Assembly (NCBI GenBank): GCA_031288635.1
Contig: JAITQZ010000060.1
Span: 1 to 8,551, forward strand
Length of the DNA: 8,551 bases
Reading direction: 5' to 3'
Source: Candidatus Peribacteria bacterium
Lineage (GTDB): Bacteria > Patescibacteria > JAEDAM01 > Absconditabacterales > Absconditicoccaceae
Part shown: positions 1-7,608 of the stretch, one piece after another
Numbering within the stretch: position 1 is the first letter of the stretch
How the letters are laid out: every line of letters begins with the position of its first letter
Notes under the pieces: generated by a model
The model's database searches: none
What the model was told of the DNA's origin: nothing
The model's input: only the letters and a program-made list of their open reading frames with translations
Position numbers and translations under genes: made by a program

Positions 1-1
1 T

Positions 2-1516
2 AAGAGGAACAATCACTACATTCAGCAAAATCCCCACGACATTCACCCCATTCATAAAAAACATCAATATCGGTGCCGTCCCCAAACTCGCTCCAATCGT
101 TGGTGTCAAATACTCTTTCACCACCCCTTTTCGTACTGCGTCCCGTATTCACTGCGGGAAAGGGGGGAAGGGAGGATTTTTTGTCTGTTTTCTAGCATTC
201 GGACGCTTTATCGAAGTGTCCCTATCTCAATCTTCTAACAATTTTCAGGCATAATCCTCTGTAATCTTCTGCCACAACACAATCCCAATAATTGCACTAA
301 AACTCAACAACAACCCTACATCATACACCAAGGTAAACGGATTAAAAAGCAGAATCCCTACAAACGCATACTTCATCGCACGCCAAATCGACACTTCACG
401 CCCCCAAAATAACGCAATCAACGTCAAACACCCCATTATCGCTGCTCTCACCACACTACTATCTCCTCCACAAATCAGTGCATACAGCACAATCATCAGA
501 ATAATCAACCCATTTCTTACATAGAGTGGCACCCACTTCAACAGAAAAGAAAGCAGAATGACCACCATTGCAATATTCCCCCCACTGACCGCGATAATAT
601 GTACCAATCCACTATTCACAAACGTATCATACTGTTCTGTTGGTATCAACGACTTATCTCCGATAAGCAGACCCAGAAGCAGTCCCGCATACTGATTTTG
701 TCCATAAACCTGTTCCACATACCCTTGCAATTCAGCACGCATACGGTCAATCAGTCAGAGTTTTTTTTCTGGTGGAGTTTGTCCGTTCATTGTTCAAGGC
801 TTGTCAGCGTCAACGAGTAAAGCTTGCTTTTCATATGCCGTCCCGTCAATCCCTTTCATAAAAATCCATTTATCATAATTAAACTGATACTCCCAAAATT
901 CCACCTTCCGTGGAGGAACAAACGTCTCATCAAATATGACTTCCTTCTCCCAAGGCTTTATCGAAGCAGAAAGAAAAAGCTGGTCTCCAATATGGTACGT
1001 CTGGCTGGAGCTTAAACGCCAGACCCTTCCCGTTTCATCTGTAAACAAGTACACGTGGTATTTCTGCGTATCAGTAATAGTTCCAAATCCATTAAACGTC
1101 TGCCACTTCCCCCTTTCGCCACCCCCTTTCGTACTGTACCCCGTCAGAACTTCGGGGAAGAGAGGAAGGGAGGATTTTTCAAAGGAAGAGAGGATTTCCT
1201 GACTATCCCTTTCATCTTGTCCCCAAAACGTTTCAAGAAACACGACATCCTTCCACCACAAATGAACAGAAACAGCGGTAAGAGCAACCAAATTTCCGAG
1301 TAAAAAACTAGCATATCGTTTCAATCGTTTCTTTCGTTGAAAAATCCCTCTTAATCCCCCTTTCCCGTCCCGCAGTACTGCGGAACGGGACGCGGTACAA
1401 AAGGGGGTAATAACAACCACCCCAGCAAACATCACCAACGAAATCAAAATCCCCAATTTCGCATTGAGCCAAATCGTATATATCGCAATCGAGAGAGCAA
1501 AAGAGAGGAGCAACAT
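2..1516 (-). CDS. comEC: ComEC/Rec2-family DNA uptake channel, partial at 3' end
   Basis: Inner-membrane channel that passes single-stranded DNA into the cytoplasm during natural transformation. Reading TGA as Gly at 794-796, 755-757, 245-247, 227-229 and 149-151 gives 505 uninterrupted codons running off the left edge. Residues 1-40 hold one or two membrane helices, a further helix follows near 68-88, then a soluble N-terminal domain (about 90-240). The competence domain begins near residue 262 and includes HIIAVSGGNIAM, the ComEC signature, followed by several hydrophobic helices. Near the left edge, GTAPILMFF and GVNVVGILLNVVIVPL match the family's conserved later helices. The ATG at 1516 is preceded directly by an in-frame TAG, so this start is firm; only a weak AGG lies upstream. 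Three palindromic repeats lie in its loops (see repeats). Any C-terminal metallo-beta-lactamase domain would be outside the window. Family assignment is confident; the symbol rests on motifs. Confidence 0.9.
115..181. repeat. Palindromic coding repeat, copy A
   Basis: GC-rich element inside comEC, alignable without gaps to copy B (1113-1179) at about 54 of 67 positions. Its core is a hairpin TCCCG (141-145), 9-base loop, CGGGA (155-159), with an outer C-rich arm (124-130) facing a G-rich arm (159-167). It encodes residues about 446-466 of ComEC, a Pro-rich stretch KNPPFPPFPQGIRDAVRKGV. It contains an in-frame TGA (149-151) in the hairpin loop, tolerated only because TGA means Gly. Confidence 0.75.
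1113..1179. repeat. Palindromic coding repeat, copy B
   Basis: Second copy, same orientation as copy A. The hairpin is CCCCG (1139-1143), 9-base loop, CGGGG (1153-1157): compared with copy A the outermost pair changed from T-A to C-G, a compensatory change. It is read in a different frame from copy A (start offset differs by 998 bp, not a multiple of 3), giving EKSSLPLFPEVLTGYSTKGG instead of the KNPPFPPFP peptide, at ComEC residues about 113-133. A short piece, CCCCCTTTCG, is itself doubled at its left edge. Confidence 0.75.
1341..1408. repeat. Palindromic coding repeat, copy C (inverted)
   Basis: Third copy, in the opposite orientation to A and B. It contains the perfect 14-bp palindrome CCGCAGTACTGCGG (1370-1383), flanked by TCCCGT (1363-1368) and its complement ACGGGA (1385-1390) with one mismatch, and by outer CCCCC (1356-1360) and GGGGG (1403-1407) arms. 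It encodes ComEC residues 37-59, ending in GKGGLRGIF, just after the first membrane segments. The best-preserved palindrome of the three suggests it is the youngest copy (inference). Confidence 0.7.
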
Positions 1517-1815
1517 CTACCTATAGTAATAAATAAATATCTCAACTATTTCTTAGTAATTAAAGAAATACTACAGGTTTGCAAGCAGATTTTTTCATCT
1601 TCTCTTAAAAATCTCCTTAAAAATTTTCATTTTATACTATTATAGAAAGATTCGCCTCTATCCTCTGACCTTTAACGTGGGGAAGCATTATCGCACGATG
1701 TGGTACAGAAAGTCAAAAAAATCTTTCATTTCAGCTTGCATTTTAGATACATTTAATTACATATCATTTTATAATAATGAAGAATTTTTAATGTTTTATC
1801 CTCTTTACCATACAA
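1517..1815. other. Divergent intergenic region
   Basis: About 300 bp between comEC (leftward) and the 166-aa gene (rightward). It is AT-rich except for about 1645-1715. A TATAAT at 1770-1775 would place a rightward start site near 1782, but no good -35 lies 16-18 bp upstream. TATACT at 1632-1637 and its surroundings could serve either strand. No Shine-Dalgarno precedes 1816. A short open frame beginning at 1677 has no recognisable features and overlaps the next gene, so it is not called. No RNA gene or terminator was recognised. Confidence 0.5.
1579..1596. repeat. 18-bp exact direct repeat (partner 3027-3044)
   Basis: TTGCAAGCAGATTTTTTC occurs here in the intergenic region and again, identical and in the same orientation, at 3027-3044 inside the exonuclease-RecQ gene, where it encodes part of LQADFF. 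The match stops abruptly on both sides. Function unknown. Confidence 0.55.
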
Positions 1816-2316
1816 ATGGCCTATTCACAAAAACTTACAATGCTGCTTCACGACATTGAAGAGCTTGACCTTGCAGAGCTTTCTCTCTTATCGGAGAAAA
1901 TTGTTGAGCTTTCCAAACATAAAGATGAAAAAACTCGTTTGCAACTTCTACAGAGAAATGCAGACCAAGACCCAGCACGAGTACAGAAAATCGAAGAAGT
2001 ACTCACCTCTTTTCAGGAGAGGAGATTTGACCCTAGTGTCAGCATTTTATCAAAAGTAATCAAAGAAAAATTTGGAATTATTCTGGCTAATACCCAAATC
2101 AATGCACGACTGAAAAGCCAATGACTCTTATCAGAAATAGAAGGAAAAGGCTGAAGGAAAAGAACCGTCATCAGTGAAAAATCTGGAGAATACGGAATCT
2201 ATACAGAACAAAAGACGATGGATAATGGATTTGTCTATGATGCGATTCTCTTCACCCCCAAAGGGATGAAATTTATCTTGGAACATATCAAAGAGATAGT
2301 GAAATTTATAGGATAG
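1816..2316 (+). CDS. Hypothetical protein with probable winged-helix DNA-binding domain
   Basis: A 166-aa protein when TGA codons at 2122 and 2152 are read as Gly; it ends at a true TAG (2314-2316). Under the standard code it would stop at 102 aa, in the middle of the predicted recognition region. The N-terminal half (residues about 5-75) is charged, helical and coiled-coil-like, rich in Leu, Glu and Lys. From about 75, ILSKVIKEKFGI, then NTQINARLKSQGLL, a basic GRKRTVIS strand and ILFTPKGMKFILEHI suggest a winged helix, with some resemblance to the KilA-C-like C-terminal domains of phage antirepressors. That resemblance is from memory and weak. The start at 1816 is the only ATG after an in-frame TAA (1789); there is no Shine-Dalgarno. 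It could regulate a neighbour, but nothing here shows which. Function is not recognised. Confidence 0.7.
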
Positions 2317-2385
2317 AGAAAGAGAGACATATAATTATAACTAATCAGACGCATTTTTCATCTCGTTGGTAAAAGCTATATATAT

Positions 2386-2425
2386 ATCAGTGAAACAATT
2401 CAGCTTTTGATTTCAGATTTTTTTT
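2386..2425 (+). terminator. Possible weak rho-independent terminator
   Basis: ATC (2386-2388) and TGAAA (2391-2395), with a two-base bulge, pair with TTTCA (2411-2415) and GAT (2416-2418); a run of T follows directly (2418-2425). It lies about 70 bp after the TAG of the 166-aa gene and just before the next promoter, the right place. The stem is AT-rich and bulged, so the call is weak. Confidence 0.3.
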
Positions 2426-2437
2426 CTACTCTAAAAG

Positions 2438-2465
2438 TTGAAAAGAAATTAAATTTCACTATACT
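2438..2465 (+). promoter_or_regulatory. Probable sigma-70-type promoter of the helicase gene, leaderless
   Basis: TTGAAA (2438-2443), a 16-bp spacer and TATACT (2460-2465) match the housekeeping consensus at 5 of 6 and 5 of 6 positions. The ATG of the exonuclease-RecQ gene starts at 2472, six bases after the -10, which is where transcription would begin. No Shine-Dalgarno is present, so the mRNA may be leaderless. Confidence 0.6.
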
Positions 2466-2471
2466 TAAATT

Positions 2472-4589
2472 ATGAAACTCCTTTTATTTGACTTGGAAGT
2501 ATCCACTCAAAAACATATTACCAATATCTGAGCCGTGAATCAGCAAGGAAATTTGATTTACAAAGGCAAAAATATTGAGGATTTTTGTATTGAGGCAAGT
2601 AAATATGATGTGTTAGCTGGACATAATATTATCAATTTTGATATGGGACAACAAGAATTTCCTACTTCTCTTTTACAAAAACCAACTATTGATACGATCC
2701 GACTTTCTTCGTTAATTTTTATTAGAAACCCTTACCATAAACTAATAAAAACTTACAAAGAAGATACTGAATATTTAGACTGATTTAGAGAATCAAGTAC
2801 TTCATGAAATGATCCTGTACAAGACTCTAGGTTATCATTGGAGCTTTTTCAGGAATGTGTGCAATGATTCCAAGAAATTCCTCAACACATACAACAAGTT
2901 TTGTTTGCTTTAATTGGTGAAACAAAACAGTTCAAAACTTTTTTTCAGTATCTGCAACATCAACATCTTTTTCAACCACAATCTCTCAATTTACACATTG
3001 AACTTCAAAACATACTCTCTCCTTTATTGCAAGCAGATTTTTTCTGAGCTCCTCTTCAACAGATTCTAAAAAAATTTCCTCTTGCTTTTACCTATATTTT
3101 CAGACTTTTACAGATTAAGTTGGCAGTAGATAAAGATTTTTCTGTTTTCCCGTGATGGATTATTCATAATTTACCAGAAATCCATACCGTTTTTCAGACC
3201 GTCTTCAAGCATAAGCTCTATGATAGCAAAAAAGAACTAAAAAGGCTGTTCCAGTACGATGACTTTCGTAGCTATCCGACTGTTAGTTGATCCGATATTT
3301 CTCAGCAGGAAATTATTCAAGCAGGGTTGAACGATGAGGATTTCCTCGCAATTCTTGCTACCGGAGGCGGGAAATCACTTTGTTTTCAGCTTCCGGCATT
3401 GATGAAAGCAGAGGGGTCTTCATATTTAACGATTGTGATCTCTCCACTTCAATCGCTAATGAAAGATCAGACTGATAATTTGATGAAAAAAAAGCACCTC
3501 ACAAATGTAGGGTTTTTGAACGGGTCCCTTAATCCTCTGGAAAGAAAGGAGGTAGCCAAAAAAGTAGAATTTGGAGGAATTGATTTGCTCTACCTTTCTC
3601 CGGAAATGCTCAGGAGTTTTAGTATTCAAAATATACTCTCCAAAAGACTAATTGATAGAATTGTGATTGATGAGGCTCACTGTTTCAGCAAGCGAGGACA
3701 CGATTTTCGCATTGATTATATGTTTATTGCGGACTTTATTAAAGAGTTAGGAAAGAAAAATAAAAGCTTGGATACCGTAAGTATTTCTTGTTTTACGGCA
3801 ACTGCAAAGCAAGAAGTTGCTGATGAGATAAAAACCTATTTCAAAGAACATTTTAATAAGGAGTTGAAAGAATTTAGATCTACAGCAAAAAGGGGAAATC
3901 TTAGCTATAAAGCTTATGAACTGGGAGATAAAAACTCTTCTCCAGAGAAAATTGAACATTTGAAATTTCAAAAGCTTGTAGAAATATTGGAGCATACTGT
4001 TCAAGGTCAGCCTTGTATAATTTTCACTAGATTTAGAGGAAAATCAGAAAAAGTCTGAGCTCAGAATCTCTCAAACGAACTTAATGCAAGATTTGGATTC
4101 AATATTTCTGCTTATTATCATGGAGATTTGAAATCTGATAAAAAGAGAGAAATGATGGACAGTTTTATGGAAGGGAATATTAAAATCATTGTTGCGACTA
4201 ATGCTTTTGGAATGGGTGTAGATAAGGGTAATGTTAGGTTTGTGATCCATTATGATATGCCGACTTCTGTGGAAAATTACTTGCAGGAAGCAGGAAGAGC
4301 GGGAAGGGACGGTGAACTTTCACAATGTATTATTCTCTATAATTCCCAAGATTTAGACGAAAACTTACAACTTAATAAATCTTCCGAAGTGAGGGAAAAA
4401 GAAATTAAAGCACTGCGAACAAGTATTAAAAATAGATTTTGAAAACTGATAAAAACTCCAAAGATTCTGAGTAAATCGGCGAAAGAATTGATAAAAGATG
4501 CTGGGTGGATCAAATCTGAAGACTTTGAAAAAAATTTCTATACTCAAAAACCTATTCGAGAAACTAAGGTCAAAACAGCTTTTTTTTAG
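2472..4589 (+). CDS. DnaQ-like exonuclease-RecQ helicase (first part of exonuclease-RecQ-UvrD fusion)
   Basis: 705 codons with nine TGA read as Gly (2529, 2781, 2805, 2865, 3045, 3153, 3288, 4056, 4440), ending at TAG 4587-4589. Residues 1-120 are a DEDD-type 3'-5' exonuclease: D7 and E9 in LFDLE, D57 in GHNIINFD, D118 in NDPVQD. The usual DEDDh His position is N113, so the subtype is unclear. Residues about 280-620 are a RecQ-type 3'-5' SF2 motor: ATGGGKS (296-302), DEAHCFSKRGHDFR (from 400), FTATA (441-445), FGMGVDK (579-585) and the arginine-finger segment QEAGRAGRDG (605-614). The zinc-binding cysteines of classical RecQ are missing. An in-frame TAA at 2466 fixes the start at 2472. The reading frame ends inside the segment ETKVKTAFF, which continues in the -1 frame. 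From memory, long exonuclease-RecQ-UvrD proteins occur in Bacteroidetes; this one resembles them. Likely role: DNA unwinding and trimming in repair or recombination (inference). Confidence 0.88.
4580..4589 (+). promoter_or_regulatory. T8 slippery site directly before TAG: -1 frameshift junction
   Basis: Eight T (4580-4587) form the heptamer T TTT TTT in the zero frame, followed at once by the TAG (4587-4589). A -1 slip after the second TTT continues as TTA GAG AAA (4586 on), joining KVKTAFF to LEKFAFVKRSFNKTRVWAT, a segment that reads as one continuous piece of protein. An AAGG (4566-4569) lies 10 bases upstream of the heptamer, the spacing of the Shine-Dalgarno-like stimulator in E. coli dnaX, and a weak 5-bp hairpin CTTTT-GTG-AAAAG (4599-4611) lies 12 bases downstream. 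Ribosomal slippage, RNA-polymerase slippage adding one U, a real mutation, or a miscounted T9 would all give the same fusion protein; the sequence alone cannot choose. Confidence 0.6.
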
Positions 4590-4603
4590 AGAAATTTGCT
4601 TTT

Positions 4604-7450
4604 GTGAAAAGATCATTTAATAAAACGAGAGTCTGGGCAACAGCAAATAAAGAACAATCCATAGCTTCAATTATCGCTATTTTAGATGAATTTCCAGAAC
4701 TCAATTTTGAAGAGAAAGAAAAGATCATAGAAATTTACAAAGTTATCAGGTCTTCTCAGGTAATTTCTATTGAAGATTTGCCTTATAAAGTCGCTCGACA
4801 TATGAGAAGTTATGAAGACGAGAGTGGAAATAATAGAAAGGGGATTGAAGAATTAGTGCAAATCTTAAGAGAAAAAAGCTTGATTGAAAATGAAGATGAA
4901 ATTTCTCTTCGCTTAAATCCAACGGCAAGGATTACCTCGGAGAAAAAACTAGAACAAGTAAATATCTTTATTGGAGCATTCTTTCAAGCCTTGCAACATT
5001 CTCATTCGTCTACAGATAAAGGAGAGGAAGTTGTAATAGACCTTCAGTATTTCAATACGCTGTTGAGTAAAGAGTTACAAATGGATACGTTAAGAGATAT
5101 GATTGATAATCTTTTACTTTTACGAAAACAACAACATTGGGTATCTCTCAATGGTAATATAATGCTTTTTCATAGCTCTTTATCAGATATTCAGACAAAG
5201 ACAAATCTCTTATTGTTGCAGGGGCAAGTGTTACTTCCCTTATTATTACAAGGGCAAGTAAGTGAACATCAAAAAAACACTACCAATATCTTAGTAGAGA
5301 AAAAGCTAAAAATCCTCGCTACTCAGCTTGGAAAATCTATGAACAGTTTCATTGACATCCTAGCACTTGAAACGTTGTTGAAATTTCTTCATACTTTTGA
5401 GATTCTTAATGTAGAAGCTGGATTATTCCTTTATCGTACTAAATTTCTGATTTTAGAGGGGGTACTTGCAAAAGAAAGGTTTACCGATGAACAATATGAA
5501 GATCTGAGGTTGTTTTATGAAAAGAAAACCCAGCAAGCTCATATTATGGAAGAATTGGCACATAGAATCTTGAGAGGTCAGAGCTTAGATACTTTTGTAG
5601 AAGACTATTTCAATCTTTCACAAGAAGACTTCATTTCCAGCTATTTTCAGAGGAGAAGAGCAGAAATTAAGAGATCAATTTCCAAATCAAAATACGAGAA
5701 GATCCATAAAGATTTATCTGAAAAACAAAGAGAAATTTTAGATTCTAAAAACAATCTACTTATTATTGCTTGACCCTGAGCTGGGAAAACAAAATCGCTC
5801 GTTCACAAAGTTGCTTCTCTCATTCTCGAAGAAGGTGTTCGTAAAGAAGAGTTTCTTTTACTCTCTTTCTCTCGTTCTGCTAAATATGAACTTAAAAATA
5901 GGATTATTCAGTTGATTTGAACTCAGGGATATTTTCTTGACATCAATACTTTTCACGGATATGCTTTCAAATTATTAGGAAGGAACGCTTTAAAAGAAGA
6001 TTTAGACAAGAAAGCAGAAAGTAGTATTATCAAAGACGCAATTACCTACCTTGAAAATAATGTGGATTTGCAATTGCCGTTCAGTGTGATTATGCTTGAT
6101 GAATTTCAAGATATCAATGATGATCAATTCAGATTTGTAGAAGTTCTCCAAGAAAAGTCGTTCTCTGATAAAAAAGAAAAAGATACGAAAATTATTGCAA
6201 CAGGTGATGACGATCAGAGTATTTATGAATTTCAAGGAGGAAATATTACCTATATTCAGAAGTTCAAAAACCGCCACAATGCTGAGGAAATTATTTTGGG
6301 AACCAATTATCGCTCAACGCAAAAACTCATTGATTTCACTGATACCTTCATTCAAACGGTCAATCCAAGGATTAAAGCTGGTCGTAAATTAGTATCTGGA
6401 CGTACAGATGTTGGGAACATTCTAAATCTCTTTGGAGCGAAAGATTCTCTAGTTGAAACTTGGGATTGCACCGGGAATTATTTGCCATGAGTATTGAAAG
6501 CAATACAAAAGATAAAAAAATCTGATTGAACAACAGCGATTATCTGTCACGATAATGAAACAGGTCTCATTATTAATACGTTGCTCAAAAAGCAAGGTTT
6601 ACAAGCTACATTGCTTCTTAAAGATCAAGGATACAGATTTTCTGATACTTTGGAAATGCAGTATTTTCTCACTATTTGCAAGAGTGAAGAGGACAGTAAA
6701 AATAAGGTAAATCTCAAAAATGTGGAAGACAAATATAAAGCAGTATTGGCAATTTGTGGACAGAATAAAAATACTCAGATAATCAGGAAAGTTATTGATA
6801 ATTTAAAAGCTACAAATACCTATCTTACTCCAGAAATAGTCGAAGAATTTATCGTTTGACTCACAGAAGTTGATCTTACTGATGATAATCTGCTTTCTAT
6901 TTCTACATTTCACAAAGCTAAAGGGAGGGAATTTGATAATGTGATTATCTGCTTTGATACTGATAAAGACTGGAAAAGAGGTTTTAGTAACCCAAACACG
7001 AGAAATCAGATGAAAAGGCTGATATATGTTTGAATGACGAGAGCAAAAAATAATCTCATTTTGCTCGGAAATTCAGATTCAAACCCTTATTTCAAAGAGC
7101 TTTTAGGGAATGCATCCATTAAAAATAATGATACATTTCCATCAGATGACCCGACGGAAATAAGTTTAATTACCTCTTGTAGCGATGTTCAACTTTGACG
7201 AAACAAATGAGAAAAATTGACCCATCTTATAGTACTAGATGAAAAAGTAGAATATCGCTGATGACAAATCATTTCATCAACTAATAAATCATTACAGTGA
7301 TTATCTGCAAATTTCAAGGAGAAATTACAAAAATATATAAAAAAATGATACAAAATCTTTGAAATCAAGGTGTATCAGCGTCTATTTTATCCATTAGAAA
7401 AATGAAAACGTAGTGTTGTCTATCTTTTTCAGTTAGATTTGAGGAAATAA
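4604..7450 (+). CDS. UvrD/PcrA-type SF1 helicase (second part of the fusion, -1 frame)
   Basis: From 4604 (GTG) this frame has 948 codons, but it probably continues the upstream protein from 4586; an independent start here is doubtful because no ribosome site precedes it and the encoded segment is the middle of a domain. Fourteen TGA are read as Gly. The first 360 residues are mostly helical and resemble the region after the RecQ core in such fusions. SF1 motifs follow: Q375; GPGAGKT (390-396, two Gly from TGA at 5771 and 5777); LLLSFSRSAKYELKNRI (Ia); LDEFQDIN (498-505, Walker B); GDDDQSIYEFQGG (from 534, III); NYRS (568, IV); TFHKAKGREF (768, V); YVGMTRAK (808-815, VI, Gly from TGA 7031). 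The motor is the 3'-5' UvrD/PcrA type. A basic C-terminal tail of about 130 residues follows, with all of its last seven Gly as TGA. It ends at TAA 7448-7450. All ATPase residues are intact, arguing against long-standing decay. Confidence 0.88.
5210..5260 (+). repeat. 30-bp-period tandem duplication in the helicase gene
   Basis: TTATTGTTGCAGGGGCAAGTG (5210-5230, 21 bases) recurs as a near copy at 5240-5260, with four differences. The encoded residues repeat LLLQGQV with a ten-residue period, in the linker before the SF1 motor. Frame is preserved. Probably a small in-frame expansion. Confidence 0.6.
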
Positions 7451-7585
7451 AAAAATCTGATAGCCTAAAAAGTAACAAACAATGGTTTTATCTACTATTT
7501 TTTTTAAAATACCTTCAAAAATATGCAAAACATAAAAACTCATCATATTGAAATCACAACAGATTACAGAATATATCAGATTTTT
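7451..7585. repeat. 12-bp inverted repeat in the convergent spacer
   Basis: AAAAATCTGATA (7451-7462), which begins right after the helicase stop codon, is matched by its perfect complement TATCAGATTTTT (7574-7585), 24 bases before the stop of the SLH gene. The arms are 111 bp apart, too far for an ordinary terminator hairpin. The rest of the spacer (7451-7608) is AT-rich with a T8 run near 7499-7505; no gene was seen in it. Confidence 0.4.
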
Positions 7586-7608
7586 CTGTCTACATCTTCT
7601 CTTATGGC

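Noticed and set aside
115..1408. The GC-rich repeats as a CRISPR array or an insertion sequence
   Set aside because: Only three copies, irregular spacing, mixed orientation, inside a coding frame, with no transposase or cas gene.
1677..1859. 60-codon open frame on the plus strand before the 166-aa gene
   Set aside because: No recognisable composition or motif, overlaps the start of the better-supported gene, and has no ribosome site.
2371..2408. AAAAGCT/AGCTTTT inverted repeat as a terminator
   Set aside because: 24-base loop and ten bases from the T-run; the overlapping 2386-2425 structure fits better, though it is weak too.
4604..4606. GTG at 4604 as an independent start making the UvrD half a separate gene
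   Set aside because: No ribosome site, and the residues before it in the same frame (LEKFAF) continue the upstream protein segment; kept only as the feature boundary.
4599..4611. Hairpin after the slippery site as a frameshift stimulator
   Set aside because: Only five pairs, mostly A-T, with a three-base loop; too weak to count as evidence by itself.
3747..4616. Open frames on the minus strand opposite the helicase gene
   Set aside because: They lie opposite conserved RecQ motifs and their composition follows from that strand; they are shadows.
2529..7405. UGA as Trp (code 4) or selenocysteine
   Set aside because: TGA falls at Walker A and motif VI glycines, TGG is used for Trp, and over 20 such codons in one gene do not fit selenocysteine.
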